Of a stretch of DNA of 64,000 nt, positions 1 to 10,835 are shown piece by piece. The notes under the pieces are model-generated. The model saw nothing but the letters and a program-made list of their open reading frames with translations, did not search any database and was not told the origin of the DNA. Every line of letters starts with the position of its first letter. Position 1 is the stretch's first letter. Position numbers and translations under genes: made by a program. This stretch comes from Clarkia xantiana subsp. parviflora. Its lineage: Eukaryota; Streptophyta; Magnoliopsida; Myrtales; Onagraceae. The stretch is from the NCBI GenBank assembly GCA_036873135.1, contig JAPTYO010000023.1, forward strand, positions 3,793,834 to 3,857,833. The letters are read 5' to 3'.

Positions 1-1
1 A

Positions 2-1528
2 GAGATCGATGAGGAGATATCGGAGGGGAAGACCATGAGGGCTTATGTGGATGACATGCTCGTGAAGTCCCGACAGGCAGGAGACCACGTCCAAAACTTG
101 GCGGCGGCGTTTGAACGAATGAGGTTTCATCAGGTTCGGTTGAACCCAGACAAATGCGCTTTCGGGGTGAACTCGGGGAAGTTCCTAGGGTTCATGGTGA
201 GCCAGAGAGGAATAGAGGTGAACCCCGAGAAGCTGCGAGCAATTAAGGAGATGCAGTCCCCGAAGACTCATCGGGAGGTTCAAGTGTTGAATGGCCGGTT
301 GGCCGCGATGAATCGATTCTTATCCAAGGCGAGTGACAGAGCCATGCCATTTTTTGATGTGCTAAGGGCCCACAAGAAGTTCGAATGGTCCGACAAGTGC
401 GAGGAGGCATTCCAAGCACTCAAGCAGCATCTCCGTACCCTCCCGCCGTTGGCGAAACCGGCTCCAGGCGAGCCGCTTTATCTCTATTTGGCTGTTTCTG
501 ATGTTGCTGTTAGTTCTGTTTTGATTAAGATTGTCAAGGGCAACCAAGTGCCTGTCTGTTATGTAAGCAAGGCATTTGCCAAATCAGAAATGAACTATCC
601 CGCCATTGAGAAGTATCTCTTTGCGTTAATTGTGGCCGCTCGAAAGCTCCGACCTTACTTCCATGCACACGAGGTTACAGTGTTGACCAATCAGCCCTTG
701 AAGCACTTTTTGAACCGACCGGAGGCGTCGGGGAGATTGGTGAAATGGGCCATCGATTACTTCTCGAAATGGATAGAGGCTAAGGCATTGGCCAAGACGA
801 CGGGACAGCAGATCCTCAAGTTCCTCCAAACTCAGATCATATCCCGGTATGGGGTTCCTCGAGTGTTGATCAGCGACAATGGCCCTCCGTTCAATGGGGC
901 TCAGTTGAAGGAGTACCTGGAGGACTTGAACATCGAGCATCGGACCGCTTCAGTCCGACATGCTCAGACCAATGGCCAGGTAGAATCAGCCAACAAGATC
1001 GTGATGGATGGCTTGAAGAAGAGAGTCTACGCCTTGCAGGGCCATTGGCTAGATGAGCTTGAAAATGTGTTGTGGGCTGTTAGAACAACACCCAAGCAAT
1101 CGACGGGGGAGACTCCGTTTGGCCTGGTCTATGGCACGGAGGCAGTTGCTCCCGTGGAGATAGCGGTGGCGTCCCATCGCGCGAAATATTACGAACCTCT
1201 GACGAACGAGGAAATGAGACGTCTAGACTTAGACTTGCTCGAGGAGAAAAGGTGGAAGGCTGACGAAGTTCAGGCTCGAATGCGTCTGGCAACAGCCCGG
1301 TATTACAATCGGCGTGTCAGGTCCCGACAATTCTTCGTTGGAGAACTTGTCTGGCGGAGGAACGAGTTCGTTCATCAAGATCGGATCAACAAGCTATCGC
1401 CAAAATGTGATGGACCTTACAAGATTGTAGGGATGCCAGCACCCAATGCATACAAACTAGAGGACCTTGATGGCAAGACGTTGAAGCATTCCTTCAGTGG
1501 CGAACACTTGAAGAAGTATCATGTTTGA
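2..1528 (+). pseudogene. Internally deleted gag-pol remnant (gag fragment, RT palm tail, RNase H, integrase tail)
   Basis: One open frame runs from the window edge to the stop at 1526-1528; the first internal ATG is at 35. Aligned by eye to copy B, the first codons are gag (EIDEEISEG). They jump directly to the RT active site YVDDMLVK, then RT thumb and RNase H-like sequence. A second jump, at WAIDYFSKW, goes from the first RNase H region into the integrase core. Missing are the gag zinc knuckle, protease, most of RT including the first catalytic Asp, the second RNase H, the integrase zinc finger and its first Asp. The two deletions equal 1992 and 1140 bp of copy B and both keep the frame. 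It cannot support autonomous transposition. Confidence 0.9.
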
Positions 1529-1649
1529 TATTAAGTCGCCGCGAATGGCGCAAGTTATCTATCAATCCGATGTAAGCAAAGCTTGAGTTATTAATAAAAG
1601 AAGTTGCTTCCGATCAAATTGCTTTTAGATTTATTCTAACTATTAGTAA

Positions 1650-2345
1650 GACGTCCCGAAGGGCGCGACAAAAGCCTTCCGAGGTACGATAAAAAGCCTT
1701 CCGAGGTACGAGTAAGTCGCCTTTAAGGCGCGACAAAAAGCCTTACGAGGTACGGACAAAAGCCCTACGGGGTATGCGTAAGTTGTCTTTATGATGCGGC
1801 CAAAAGCCTTAACAGGTACGGACAAAAGCCCTACGGGGTATGTGTAAGTCGTCTTTATGATGCAACCGAAAGCCTAGGTACGAAAAGGCCCTAATGGGTC
1901 CGCGTAAGTCGTCTATATGATGCGGCCAAAAGCCTTAACGGGTACGAAAAAGCCTTAGCAGGTCCGCGTAAGTCATCTATATGATGCGGCAAAAAGCCTT
2001 AAAGGGTACGATTAAGCCGTCTGGTAAAGACGCGATAAAAGCCCTTGAAGGGTACGATTAAAGTCGGCTGATTCGGCACGGTAAAAGCCCTAAGGGGTGT
2101 GAAAAATCATCTTAAGTGATGGGGAAAATAGGCCTTGAAAGGCAGGGACGAGAAACCTTAAGTGGTGAAGTCCCGATTGGATGAGAAACCTTAAGTGGTG
2201 AAGTCCCGATTGGATGAGAAACCTTAAGTGGTGAAGTCCCGATTGGATGAGAAACCTTAAGTGGTGAAGTCCCGATTGGACAAGAAACCTTAAGTGGTGA
2301 AGTCCCGATAAGACAAGAAACCTTAAGTGGTAAAGTCTCGAGTAA
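1650..2345 (+). repeat. Two tandem-repeat arrays in the 3' region of copy A
   Basis: From about 1650 to 2090 a roughly 64-bp unit recurs, recognisable by GTAAGTCGTCT..ATGATGCGGCC and AAAAGCCTTA, in degenerate form. From about 2150 to 2340 a 33-bp unit, GAGAAACCTTAAGTGGTGAA plus GTCCCGATTG and flanks, is repeated six times almost identically. Copy B has the same two arrays at the same place, the second with a 35-bp unit. Amplified tandem repeats between pol and the 3' LTR are a known trait of the Retand group. No coding role is evident. Confidence 0.88.
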
Positions 2346-2539
2346 AACGTCGAAGGAACGTATGAAGTCATCTTAAATGGTGCATCGGAACGCTCTGAGC
2401 AACGAGTCTAAAGTCGCTTTAAATAGCGCAATCGGAATCAAAATAGTTGGAATAAACTACTTATATAAAGGCTCGAAGGCCAAAGAGGTTCGATACAAAA
2501 TGTCAAGGAGAAAAACTACAAGGACTGAAAGATAGAGTA

Positions 2540-5257
2540 TTAAGCTTGGTCCTTGTTAGAAGAAGGATCCTCAGCAGCGTTGGAGGAAGCAAGGTTCGGA
2601 GGGGCCTGGGCGGAAGGCTCCGCAGCCCGCGGAGTCGGGTCCACAGCAGCAGTCTCTTCACTCTCCGCGGGGAGGTTGAAGTACTTCTCCGCGATGGGGG
2701 CGAGAGTCTCGGACTTCTTGAAGTCGATGGAATCCTCGTAGGCTGTGTAGAGTTCTTCGACAGCGTTGTACAGAACGTCCTCCACCTCGGACTTGCAGAA
2801 CCCTACAGCATCCACCTTGAATTCTTCAGAATTCCGATACTCCTCGCGGCCATGCAGACGGCCCTCCTCGCGACCCTGCAGGAGACCCTCCTCGTGGCCC
2901 TGCCGGCGACCTTCCTCGAGACCCTGGGCCTTGGCCTCAGCAAGTTTGGCCTCGAGCCCCGCCTTGGCTTCCGCGAGAGCCTCCGCAAGAACACCCTTCT
3001 CGTGGATAAGCTGCCCCTTCTCAAACTCGTGCCGCTGCTGATCCGCCTGGATCATCTTCCGCTCCCGACGCATAACAGCCTCGTGATCCTGAACCTGCTT
3101 GAGCAGGCCCGAAGCCATCTCGTCAAGGAGAGTTTTCTCCTTGGCCATCTTATTCCTGGCCGCCACCGCCTCGTCGAGGTCCACCTGGAGCTTGGCCAAC
3201 GCGTCAGGGTCCGACCGAGCGTGAACCTCCTCCAAAGCACCCTTCAGAGCCAGGATAAGGCCGAAGCAGCGCTGTTGGTTTGCGGTGTCCTGAGAGAAGG
3301 GAGGAAAAGATCAAGATGCAGTAATCGGAGACAAGAATGATGAAGAGAATAAAACAAAGATGAAGTTTTACCTCCATCCGACGAATGGCCATATCGCGGA
3401 TCTCCTCCTCAAGGTCCTCCCGCGCCAAGGATAGGGGCCGCCTCAAGGCTGGAGGAATTGACCCCGCCAGCAGATGCAGGGCCAATCCAGGATCAAGGTT
3501 TCCCCGCTGGAGTGGAACCCCTCGGAGAGACTCGATCGGGTTCCAAGGCATCATCCCCTGGTCGGGGGTGAAAACCTTGTAAAGATTTTCATCCACGGGG
3601 AGAGGGGGGATGACCCCAGAACTTTCAGCCGGAGGAGCCACCTCGGCTGGTGGCTCGGGAGTCGGAGAACGGAACTCGGGAGGAGGACTCCGGGACACAT
3701 CCTCCACGACGGGCCTCAAGGTGCTCCGACCGCGCCTGCGACGGAGCAGGCCACCTTCAGCGGGCTCCTCGGAGGAAGGAGAAGCCTCCAAGTCAGTCAC
3801 CTGACGGAACTGGGCTTCCGTCGGGGTTTCCTCTGTCACCGGCGCCGGTGGAGTCGCGGCCCGGGCTGGAGTAGCAGCTCGACTCGGAGTGACAGCCTCC
3901 GATGGACCTGCGGTGGCGGGGCGAATAAAGTCAGGAAGAGTACCCTTAGGGCACCAGATGATTTGACGATCGAAGTGTTGGTTCTTCCCAAAGACGTTAT
4001 AATATCCCGCCTTGAGAACGCGGGGAATTTCTCCTCGAAGGATGTACTTGATTTCTCGAACCCGCGTTTCCCGATCAGCGGGGATAAACTCCTTGGGAAC
4101 CAGTTTCATATATCTTTTAATAGCACGACGGACACGCTTACCTTCCTCGGCGGTAGTAACCCCGAAGGCTTGGTCAATTTCCTCCCTCCTGGCTCGCTTG
4201 GCCACGACCTGTTCTTCGGTCGAAGGGGCAGCAGATGGAGTGGCGGAAGAGGAAGCACCTTTCTTTAGCGACTTCCGCTTCCTCTTGGAGCCACCTGGGA
4301 CGGCATCAGTCTCGCCCTGCTTCAGAATGAGATGGGTCAGCAGAGAAGCCTTCTTGGCTGCAAAAATAAAAGACAAAGTGATTAGAAGAATTACCCAGAC
4401 GACTAAATCTTTGGAAACAAAATCGAGGAGCCGAACTCCGATGTGAATCAAGTCCTTCTCCATGAGCTTGTTGGCGTCGAGAGGTATGAAGGAGTCCCCC
4501 CAACGGTAGAGCTGAACCATTTGAAGAGTGTTGAGGTCATCCTCAGTGTAAGCCTCGAGCTTGGGGGCAGGGTCCGCCACGACTTCCCATCGAGGCCACG
4601 GGACAGAGCTGTGTTGGACGAAGAAGTAGTACTTCTTCCATCCGCTGTTGTCGGACCCCGAGTCACGAATCAGCACCCGATCCTTGTTGAACTTCCAGGA
4701 TTCGCTATCCCAGCCGAAACGTGAAAGTTGTTCCTTTGTCCACTTGGGGAGTCGGGGGGAGAAGGAGCAGACACCCGCCTTATTGCACTTCATTCCATAG
4801 AAGGTGCGGAAGAGCAGTAGACCGTACGTCCACTGTTGGCGATGGCATAAAAGTTGGAAGGAATTCCACACGCGGATGGCGTGTGGAGAGAAAGTACAAG
4901 GGTGCGTCTTGTAGAAATTGCACATCTCCACCAGGTTCCCGCAGAAGGGGAATCGAATCCCCGCGCTTATCTGTCCGGCGAAAACGAACACTTCTCCAGC
5001 CTGAGGACGCGTGACAATGTGCTTCCTCTTAACAGCAGGCTGATACTCATAGGGGAAACGAGGTTCCCAATCGGGGGTAATGCACCCCTCTCGAAGGGCA
5101 ACCTCATATGAGGTCTCAGAAATCTCATTGACAGCAAATTCAAAGGTGAAAGGAGTCCTAGCCTCAGAACTAGCTTCGTCTAAAAACGGTTACAAACAAG
5201 AAGATTTGAGAAAAGAAGAACAAACACCAACAAACCATGAAAACAGTTACCAGACAT
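2540..5257 (-). CDS. Antisense protein of Retand-like element, copy A (open form, 854 aa)
   Basis: A spliced gene on the strand opposite gag-pol. Exon 1 (5251-5257) is ATG TCT G followed by a GTAAC donor; exon 2 is 3372-5179; exon 3 is 2540-3289. The phases join without a stop to give 854 codons plus TAG. The N-terminal third (GIRFPFCGN, FSPHAIRVWNSF, LLFRTFYGM) resembles the plant 'putative gypsy type transposon' family. The middle is Pro/Ser/Glu-rich (EPPAEVAPPAES). The C-terminal exon is a Lys/Glu coiled coil with repeated EEGR units. Exon 2 includes a 37-nt stretch (about 4330-4366) flanked by GTAATT and TTTGCAG that reads through in frame as hydrophobic residues; whether it is ever spliced is unclear. 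Function is unknown; antisense genes at this place are reported for the Retand/Tat group. Confidence 0.72.
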
Positions 5258-5415
5258 GATGGATGGTTGCCGAAAGAAGATGAAGAGAGGATCGGAAGAT
5301 TGAAGGCCTGGGATCGCTTGAACAGCAGAAGGAACTTGGAGGAAAAGCTTCGAGTGCAAGAATGGCGGAAATAAGGAGAGTAGAGAAGAAGAAGTGAATA
5401 ATGCCAGGGTTCCGG

Positions 5416-5425
5416 CTTTTATAAG
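5416..5425 (-). promoter_or_regulatory. TATA-like box of the antisense gene, copy A
   Basis: On the minus strand the sequence reads TTATAAAAGC, about 160 bases upstream of the antisense ATG at 5257. Copy B has CTATAAAAGG at the equivalent place. Conservation in both copies and the spacing to the ATG suggest a promoter separate from the LTR; no transcript evidence is available here. Confidence 0.5.
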
Positions 5426-5864
5426 CAAAAGGACAAACCGAACGGACTTGATCTTGACCGTTGAAGACGAAACGATTTGATCTGGATCGTCGAAGACTGA
5501 GGGACGGTACGGAAGAGACGTGGTGACGTAATAAGTGCTTTTTCAGAAAGCAACAGTCACGCCGATTTAAGCGTCGTTTCATAATCCCTAGCATTTAATG
5601 CTACAGTAACCGAGGAGTCTCCTCGGATTTGGCAACTGCCCACAAGGTCCAGTGGGCCCGAAGTAATCATGAGTGAGAGACTCTGTCATACGACAACCAC
5701 GCGCAAGGCAAAAGCCTCCGACTGAGGTATCAAGAAATGTAAAGATAAAAGCCTCCGACGGCGATATCGGGAGGTATGAAAACAAAAGCCTCCGACAGCG
5801 AGGTCAGAAGATCCGGAACTGGAAGACACGACGAACTAAAAGTCCCCCATGTCTTGGGGGCAAA

Positions 5865-6624
5865 TGATGGGTTCCGATATAATCGTTAGCCCCGTTAACA
5901 GCCAATGGACGGCGAGTAGGTCCAGTGGGCCTCGTGAAAAGCCTGGAAGGCCCAGAGGCCCAGTACGAAGGGTCCCGACTTCGGCGGTCCCGATGTATGA
6001 GCTAAATGCTCCCGACAAGAGGCCTCTGAGTAGGCTCCGATATGCCTTACTAAAGGACCCGATGATAAAAGTCCCGCAGAGGCTGGACCCGTCCCGTGAG
6101 ACAAGGGGTCCTGGATGGTGACCTAGAATGAGATAACTCTGGAGTCCCCGACAGGAGTCGAGACTTGCGATCAGAGGATAAGACCGAGAAACCCGCCTAC
6201 TAGATAGAGTAGTGGGACGACGGTTAAAGATATAGATAAACTTCCCCGAGATACGCAGGGCGTGCTCGAGATACGCGGAGTATGGGTAAGATACGCAGAG
6301 CGTGGGGCGAAATCTACGGAATCCCGAACGAGATATATGGAATCGTAGCGAGATATACGGAATCATGGGCAAAACAGCCAATCACGGTCACAGGTAATTG
6401 AGTAACTTCCCCTCCTATATAAAGGAGGAAGTTACCTCAGAAAACACATCATCTAATACGCACTTAGATTATTGCTGCCACCCCATTGATCATATACTCA
6501 TTTAAGCATCGGAGAGGGATTCTGGGTCACCACCCAGGTCATCCCCTTTTGCAGGATTACGCGGAGCCCAGTAATCCAAAGCTTTCCGTCAAGGACGTAA
6601 CGGAGCTTCGCCCGTGATCCAACA
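5865..6624 (+). repeat. 3' LTR of copy A
   Basis: 760 bp, TG...CA ends, aligned over its whole length with the 761-bp LTRs of copy B. It is preceded by GTCTTGGGGGCAAA, the presumed polypurine tract. It contains the TATA box CTATATAAAGG near 6413-6425 within a GA/TC-rich inverted repeat, and short subrepeats built on GAGATACGCGGAG and GAGATATACGGAATC (about 6245-6370). Confidence 0.93.
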
Positions 6625-6640
6625 TGCATCTCTTAATTAA

Positions 6641-7045
6641 TTTAAAGGGAGTACTTACGACGCTTGCTTACGTAAAGAAGTTGCAAGTGTTGGAGGTAAT
6701 GGTAAAAAGAATGGGTTTTGGGAGTGGAGAATGGTTTTTAAATGTGATATGGAGTCAGCGGTGTATTTGCTCCGAATGAATAAGTATGTTGCACCAGACA
6801 CAGACGAGGGAGGATCAGCTCGGAACCCCTCCTTGTCCATACAGACAAGAGCTTCATCACCATATTACAACAGAATCGCGTCAATGGTTTCACGCTCAAG
6901 ACCTATTGTGGAGTTTAGGTTTAATAATGTTTCAACCATTTCAATCACTTGTACAAGTCATAACTCAAATTCTCAATTTGAGATGCCAGAGGCTCTTAAA
7001 ATGCCAGAACCTGAAGCTTATCGAACATACATTGATTGGATTTGA
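6641..7045 (+). pseudogene. Orphan C-terminal exon of an unrecognised protein
   Basis: Immediately after the LTR of copy A one frame is open from about 6641 to the TGA at 7043-7045. It encodes about 134 residues including GKKNGFWEWRMVFKCDMES, a probable ordered segment, and a C-terminus rich in Pro/Glu (EMPEALKMPEPEAY). The first in-frame ATG is 6731. Base composition is gene-like compared with the flanking AT-rich DNA. A stop lies at 6638-6640, and AAAG|GG at about 6646 could be a splice acceptor. I do not recognise the family. It may be the last exon of a host gene cut off by the retrotransposon, or a gene fragment. If the upstream exons lie beyond the element it could still be spliced. Confidence 0.4.
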
Positions 7046-7290
7046 TTTTTTTGTTGCCTTTAAACGGTTGCTTAGTGCCTTTTATTCTTCGCATTGGGTT
7101 CGTCTCACAATTGGGCTGCACTTTTGAAGTTTGAATTACGCCTCTTGACACTATTTAAAGTTTCGAGATTTATATTTTAAATATTTCGACTTTCTAGCTA
7201 TCGGTAATCTTTATGTTTAGTATTTTGAAAGTTTATAATAGATTGTCAACTTTGGTGTGTATATGAAATTTTAGTAAATATATATGCAAT

Positions 7291-7689
7291 TGTCACGGGC
7301 TTGGAGTTTTCCATAACTTTCCCTCACCCGTGCGGCCTTAGGAACCGCTCCTAAGTCAGCCTAACACTCAATCACAAAAGCTAAAGCTATGAATATGAAG
7401 AGAGAACTCTTATGTAATGTATTTGCTCAATTCTTGAATGATTACAAATGAAGGAGAGTGCCCCTATTTATACAAGTGGGAATGCTCTCAAAGGAATCTA
7501 TACAATTAATGGGGAGACATGTATGGAAAGTGGCATCTTCTATTTCTATCATCTAATACAACAAACTTAGATGGATACATCGTATCGGGACACTTATGAC
7601 TTACCCTCCCTGATTGCCATTTGTGGATGGATTCCATTCACATTGGATGGATTCTATCATTTGTGGGTGTATGCTCCAGGTCCATGACA
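7291..7689. repeat. Probable solo LTR upstream of the peptidase gene
   Basis: A 399-bp block begins TGTCACGGGC and ends TCCATGACA, so its termini form the 5-bp inverted repeat TGTCA/TGACA with TG/CA ends. It is flanked by CAAT on both sides (7287-7290 and 7690-7693). On the minus strand it contains GTATAAATAGGGG, an LTR-type TATA box near 7470, which would make it minus oriented. No internal retrotransposon sequence adjoins it. The target repeat is only 4 bp, so the call is moderate. Confidence 0.5.
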
Positions 7690-7962
7690 CAATGCTGACC
7701 GTACTATTAAAAAGCCCTGCTCTTTTCCTTTCCGTCGTCAACTTCTCCGGCCTTAAACAAGTCACCGACGTGTTGCTTTCCAGCTCAGTCTGGATCCTTC
7801 CTCTCTGACCCACCAATTATCGATCCAGTTCGTTTCCCGCCCTTCCGGCGACGGCTCCGTCATTCCTGGCATGTGAATTCTGCTCAACCCTTTTAGGGTT
7901 CTTACCTCGAAGATTACCCAATTCCAATTTGACCCAATTCGGTTGGTTCGGTTTTTTCAGCC

Positions 7963-10205
7963 ATGGCTATCCGAGCCGCTGTCACCTACTCCGGCTACGT
8001 CGCCAACAACCTCGCCTCCACGGCGGGTGTACGTGGCAGCAGCTGCCTCTTCTCCAATGAGTACTGCATCCTCTCCCGACTTCTTGGACCCAGTCCGAAG
8101 CATGACCCCGATTCCAGACCTAGGCCAGGGACGGGACCTGCGCGCGCCGCCGCTTCCTTCGGCACTCTCGCCGGTGACTGCCCGATTATGGCGGGTTTAG
8201 CCTCGGCCATGAAGTATGTTTCTTGTAGCTCCGGAGGGCTAGTTTGCCCCAGTGTAGTGACTCTTGGGGTTTCGCCGTTCAGGGCATCCGCGATTCTTCC
8301 ATTTCTCCAGGGCTCCAAGTGGATGCCCTGCAACGAGGCGTTACCTGGTTTGGCGGGTGGGTCCCATTCAATTCAGGAGAGGGAGAAGAGCGATGATCGC
8401 ATGAACAGCAGCTTGAATGTAGCTGAAAGCTTGGGGTATGAGAAAAGCAGCTCATTGGGGTGGCTATCAAGGTTCTTCGGTGTTAGCTCAGAGGATGCTA
8501 AGGCGGCCATGACGGCGCTGACTGTGAGCTTCATGTTCAAATCATCTCTTGCGGAGGCAAGGTCGATTCCTTCAAATTCCATGTATCCAACTCTAGATGT
8601 TGGTGATCGTATTCTAGCTGAGAAGGTGATATCAGACCTAGTTTATCTGCTATATATATATGAGATTCTGATTATAATGTTGCTGAGAGTTAAGCTAGTT
8701 CGTAATTCATGGATGATATTGATAGTGGATTGTTCCTAATGCCTTGGAAGAATTCATTCCTCCTGACCAGATTCCTCAAATCAGCTTATGATATGAAATT
8801 AATTGGTTTTTGATTTGGTGTCAATCATATGGCTGAGCCTTTATGCCCTTCCAAGTCCCCAGGTTACAGAAGATTGTCTAAATGATTTGGCAAGGTATGA
8901 AAGATCAATTCTTTTTTGTATCACTGTGATTTGTATATCTTGGAAGGGTAGGCTTGATAGATTCACGGTGGTTGTCAGTTGGGGGGCATGAAATGGTATT
9001 GAAGGTGAAGGTAGCATACTTTGTTCTGAACTGATATGATTAATTCAGAACACTCTTGAGAAGTAGCCCTTGCTTTCTCAAATTAATTTATCTACTACTA
9101 TGTTAATAATTGAAGAAGCTTTCGGTTTGTTGTTTTTAGCTAATGAACAAGTGACTTAGTTTCGCTAGATATGCTGAGTTTAAATTTTCCTTTCTGCTTT
9201 GCTCTCGTGTTGCAGGTTTCATATTTATTCAGGAATCCCGAGGTTTCGGATATAGTAATCTTCAAGGCACCTCCAATCTTGCAGGTTGATCCCATATCCA
9301 CTGTAGAAGTGCATAAGATGTAATCAACTTGCTCTTCATTTTGCTAATAAGACTTTCTTGTTTTCTTCAAATCGACTTTCAGCAAGTTGGCTATGGTTCA
9401 GCTGATGTATTCATTAAAAGAATTGTGGCCAAGGCAGGCGACTATGTTGAAGTAAGTTGTAGCATATTTTCCTAAAGAATGCTAGCTTTATGGGAACATT
9501 TTATTAAGTGTGGAGCTTTATAAGAATGTGAAAAAAATAAAGTTGCATTTTATGAAAAGAAATTAGGCAGTAAACAGTAAGAGTCTAAAGCCGGATTTTT
9601 TACACATTTTGACCAACTTTCATTCTCAGTTTCACAGTTATAGAATTATGGCAGAACTGTTGGGATACAAAATAATCTACCCTAACCAGTTTGATGGCCA
9701 ATATTCTCATATTAGCTTGATTGAAGTGTAGGTTTGTGATGGTAAGTTATTAGTGAATGGTATTGCTCGGAATGAAGAATTTGTGCTAGAGCCACTTGCT
9801 TATAAGATGGAGCCAATGGTATCATTTTCCTGCTTCTTTCTGTATCATTTATTCCTCAAATCAAAATGTCTTGGTTACTGATGAATCTTTCTTCATCTGC
9901 TGCAGCTTGTGCCTGAAGGATACGTATTTGTGATGGGAGATAATCGTAACAACAGCTACGACTCCCATAATTGGTACGTTTTTATGAGCTCTTTCTGCAA
10001 CAAAAAAAAATCTGAAAATATTAGCTAAATTATAGATTGAAGCAATACTTAAACGATCTTATAAACTTGAATGTTGATCAGGGGTCCACTTCCGGTGAAG
10101 AACATTGTGGGTAGGTCGTGGTTCCGTTACTGGCCTCCATCCAATGATCCCGAATATGCCCATGAAGCCATTGCCGGACAGACTACAAAAATCAAGTCTT
10201 CTTGA
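7963..10205 (+). CDS. TPP1: Thylakoidal processing peptidase (chloroplast type I signal peptidase), 6 exons, 359 aa
   Basis: A serine protease of the signal peptidase I family (S26) that removes thylakoid-transfer peptides from lumenal proteins. Exons: 7963-8625, 9216-9284, 9383-9451, 9732-9818, 9906-9973, 10082-10205; all introns are GT-AG and the phases close to 359 aa. The long N-terminus (MAIRAAVTYSGYV, then SPFRASAILPFLQGSKWMP) matches plant TPP proteins and should contain the plastid transit peptide. A membrane segment lies near residues 183-200. The catalytic Ser206 is in SIPSNSMYPTL and the general base Lys256 in VFIKRIVAKAGD; GDNRNNSYDSHNWG is the conserved C-terminal box. The ATG is in a good context (gccATGG). 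Length fits Arabidopsis TPP (about 340-367 aa). No defects seen. The ~179-bp satellite begins about 630 bp after the stop. Confidence 0.95.
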
Positions 10206-10835
10206 TAGCAATCAAATTATGAAGTGCTATGCGGTCCAAATTGTTAAGAAATGTGTGTAGTAAGGCTTAAACCCCTAAATTAAGAACTGTTGTGTATTCT
10301 TTTGTTGCTCTATTTGTTAGATTGTGCCCAGGATTGGGAACGATGTTGTCTTGTTGACACGAATTAGTTCATTGATCATCTTAAATTAACACAATGTATG
10401 TTGGATTACAATAGTCTTGTAGATGGATCTTCATTTTCAGATGCTATGGAGTATGGACTATTTTTTTATTAATTTTGTTGTTTAGAAAGATTGTGGAGGA
10501 TTCTGTGTCATTGCATCCTGAACTTTGGTTTAGGTGCTCTTTTGCACCTCAGATCTGTACTCTCGAGTAATCTGTATTCTGATTTCTAACAAGGGTGAAC
10601 TCCTTACACAAGTAGGGTTCAAGACTTCATTATCTAACTAGAGGTCAAAGATTTAATTTCCGCTAGTAACCATGGGAACTGAAATATATTTATGGTCATT
10701 ACTTTACCCTCAGAACATATGGTGGCTATGGGAATGGAAATATATTCACAACCAACATTTTTAACCCTTAAGGACTGATGACCCGGTACGAGTGGAGATT
10801 AGTCTAGACATAGAGTAAGTATGTATTCATGCCAG
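10206..10835. other. 3' flank of the peptidase gene with a degenerate dispersed repeat
   Basis: The first 200 bases are probably 3' UTR. From about 10620 to 10770 there is a degenerate segment (GAGGTCAAAGATTTAATTTC, CGCTAGTAACCATGGGAACT) similar to the SINE-like element at 56230. No open frame of note. Confidence 0.45.

Larger units (their letters stand above)
1..6624 (+). mobile_element. Retand-like Ty3/gypsy LTR retrotransposon, copy A (5' part outside window)
   Basis: The 3' portion of a Tat-lineage Ty3 element. In order it holds a gag-pol remnant ending at 1528, tandem repeats (1650-2345), a spliced antisense gene (2540-5257), a polypurine-type stretch just before 5865, and a 760-bp 3' LTR that starts TGATGGG and ends CCAACA. 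The same order of parts is found in the complete copy B at 24470-36078, which is how the boundaries were set. The five bases after the LTR, TGCAT (6625-6629), should be the target duplication, but the 5' end lies outside the window, so this cannot be confirmed. Its LTR differs from that of copy B at many sites, so the two copies are not a recent duplication. Confidence 0.93.
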
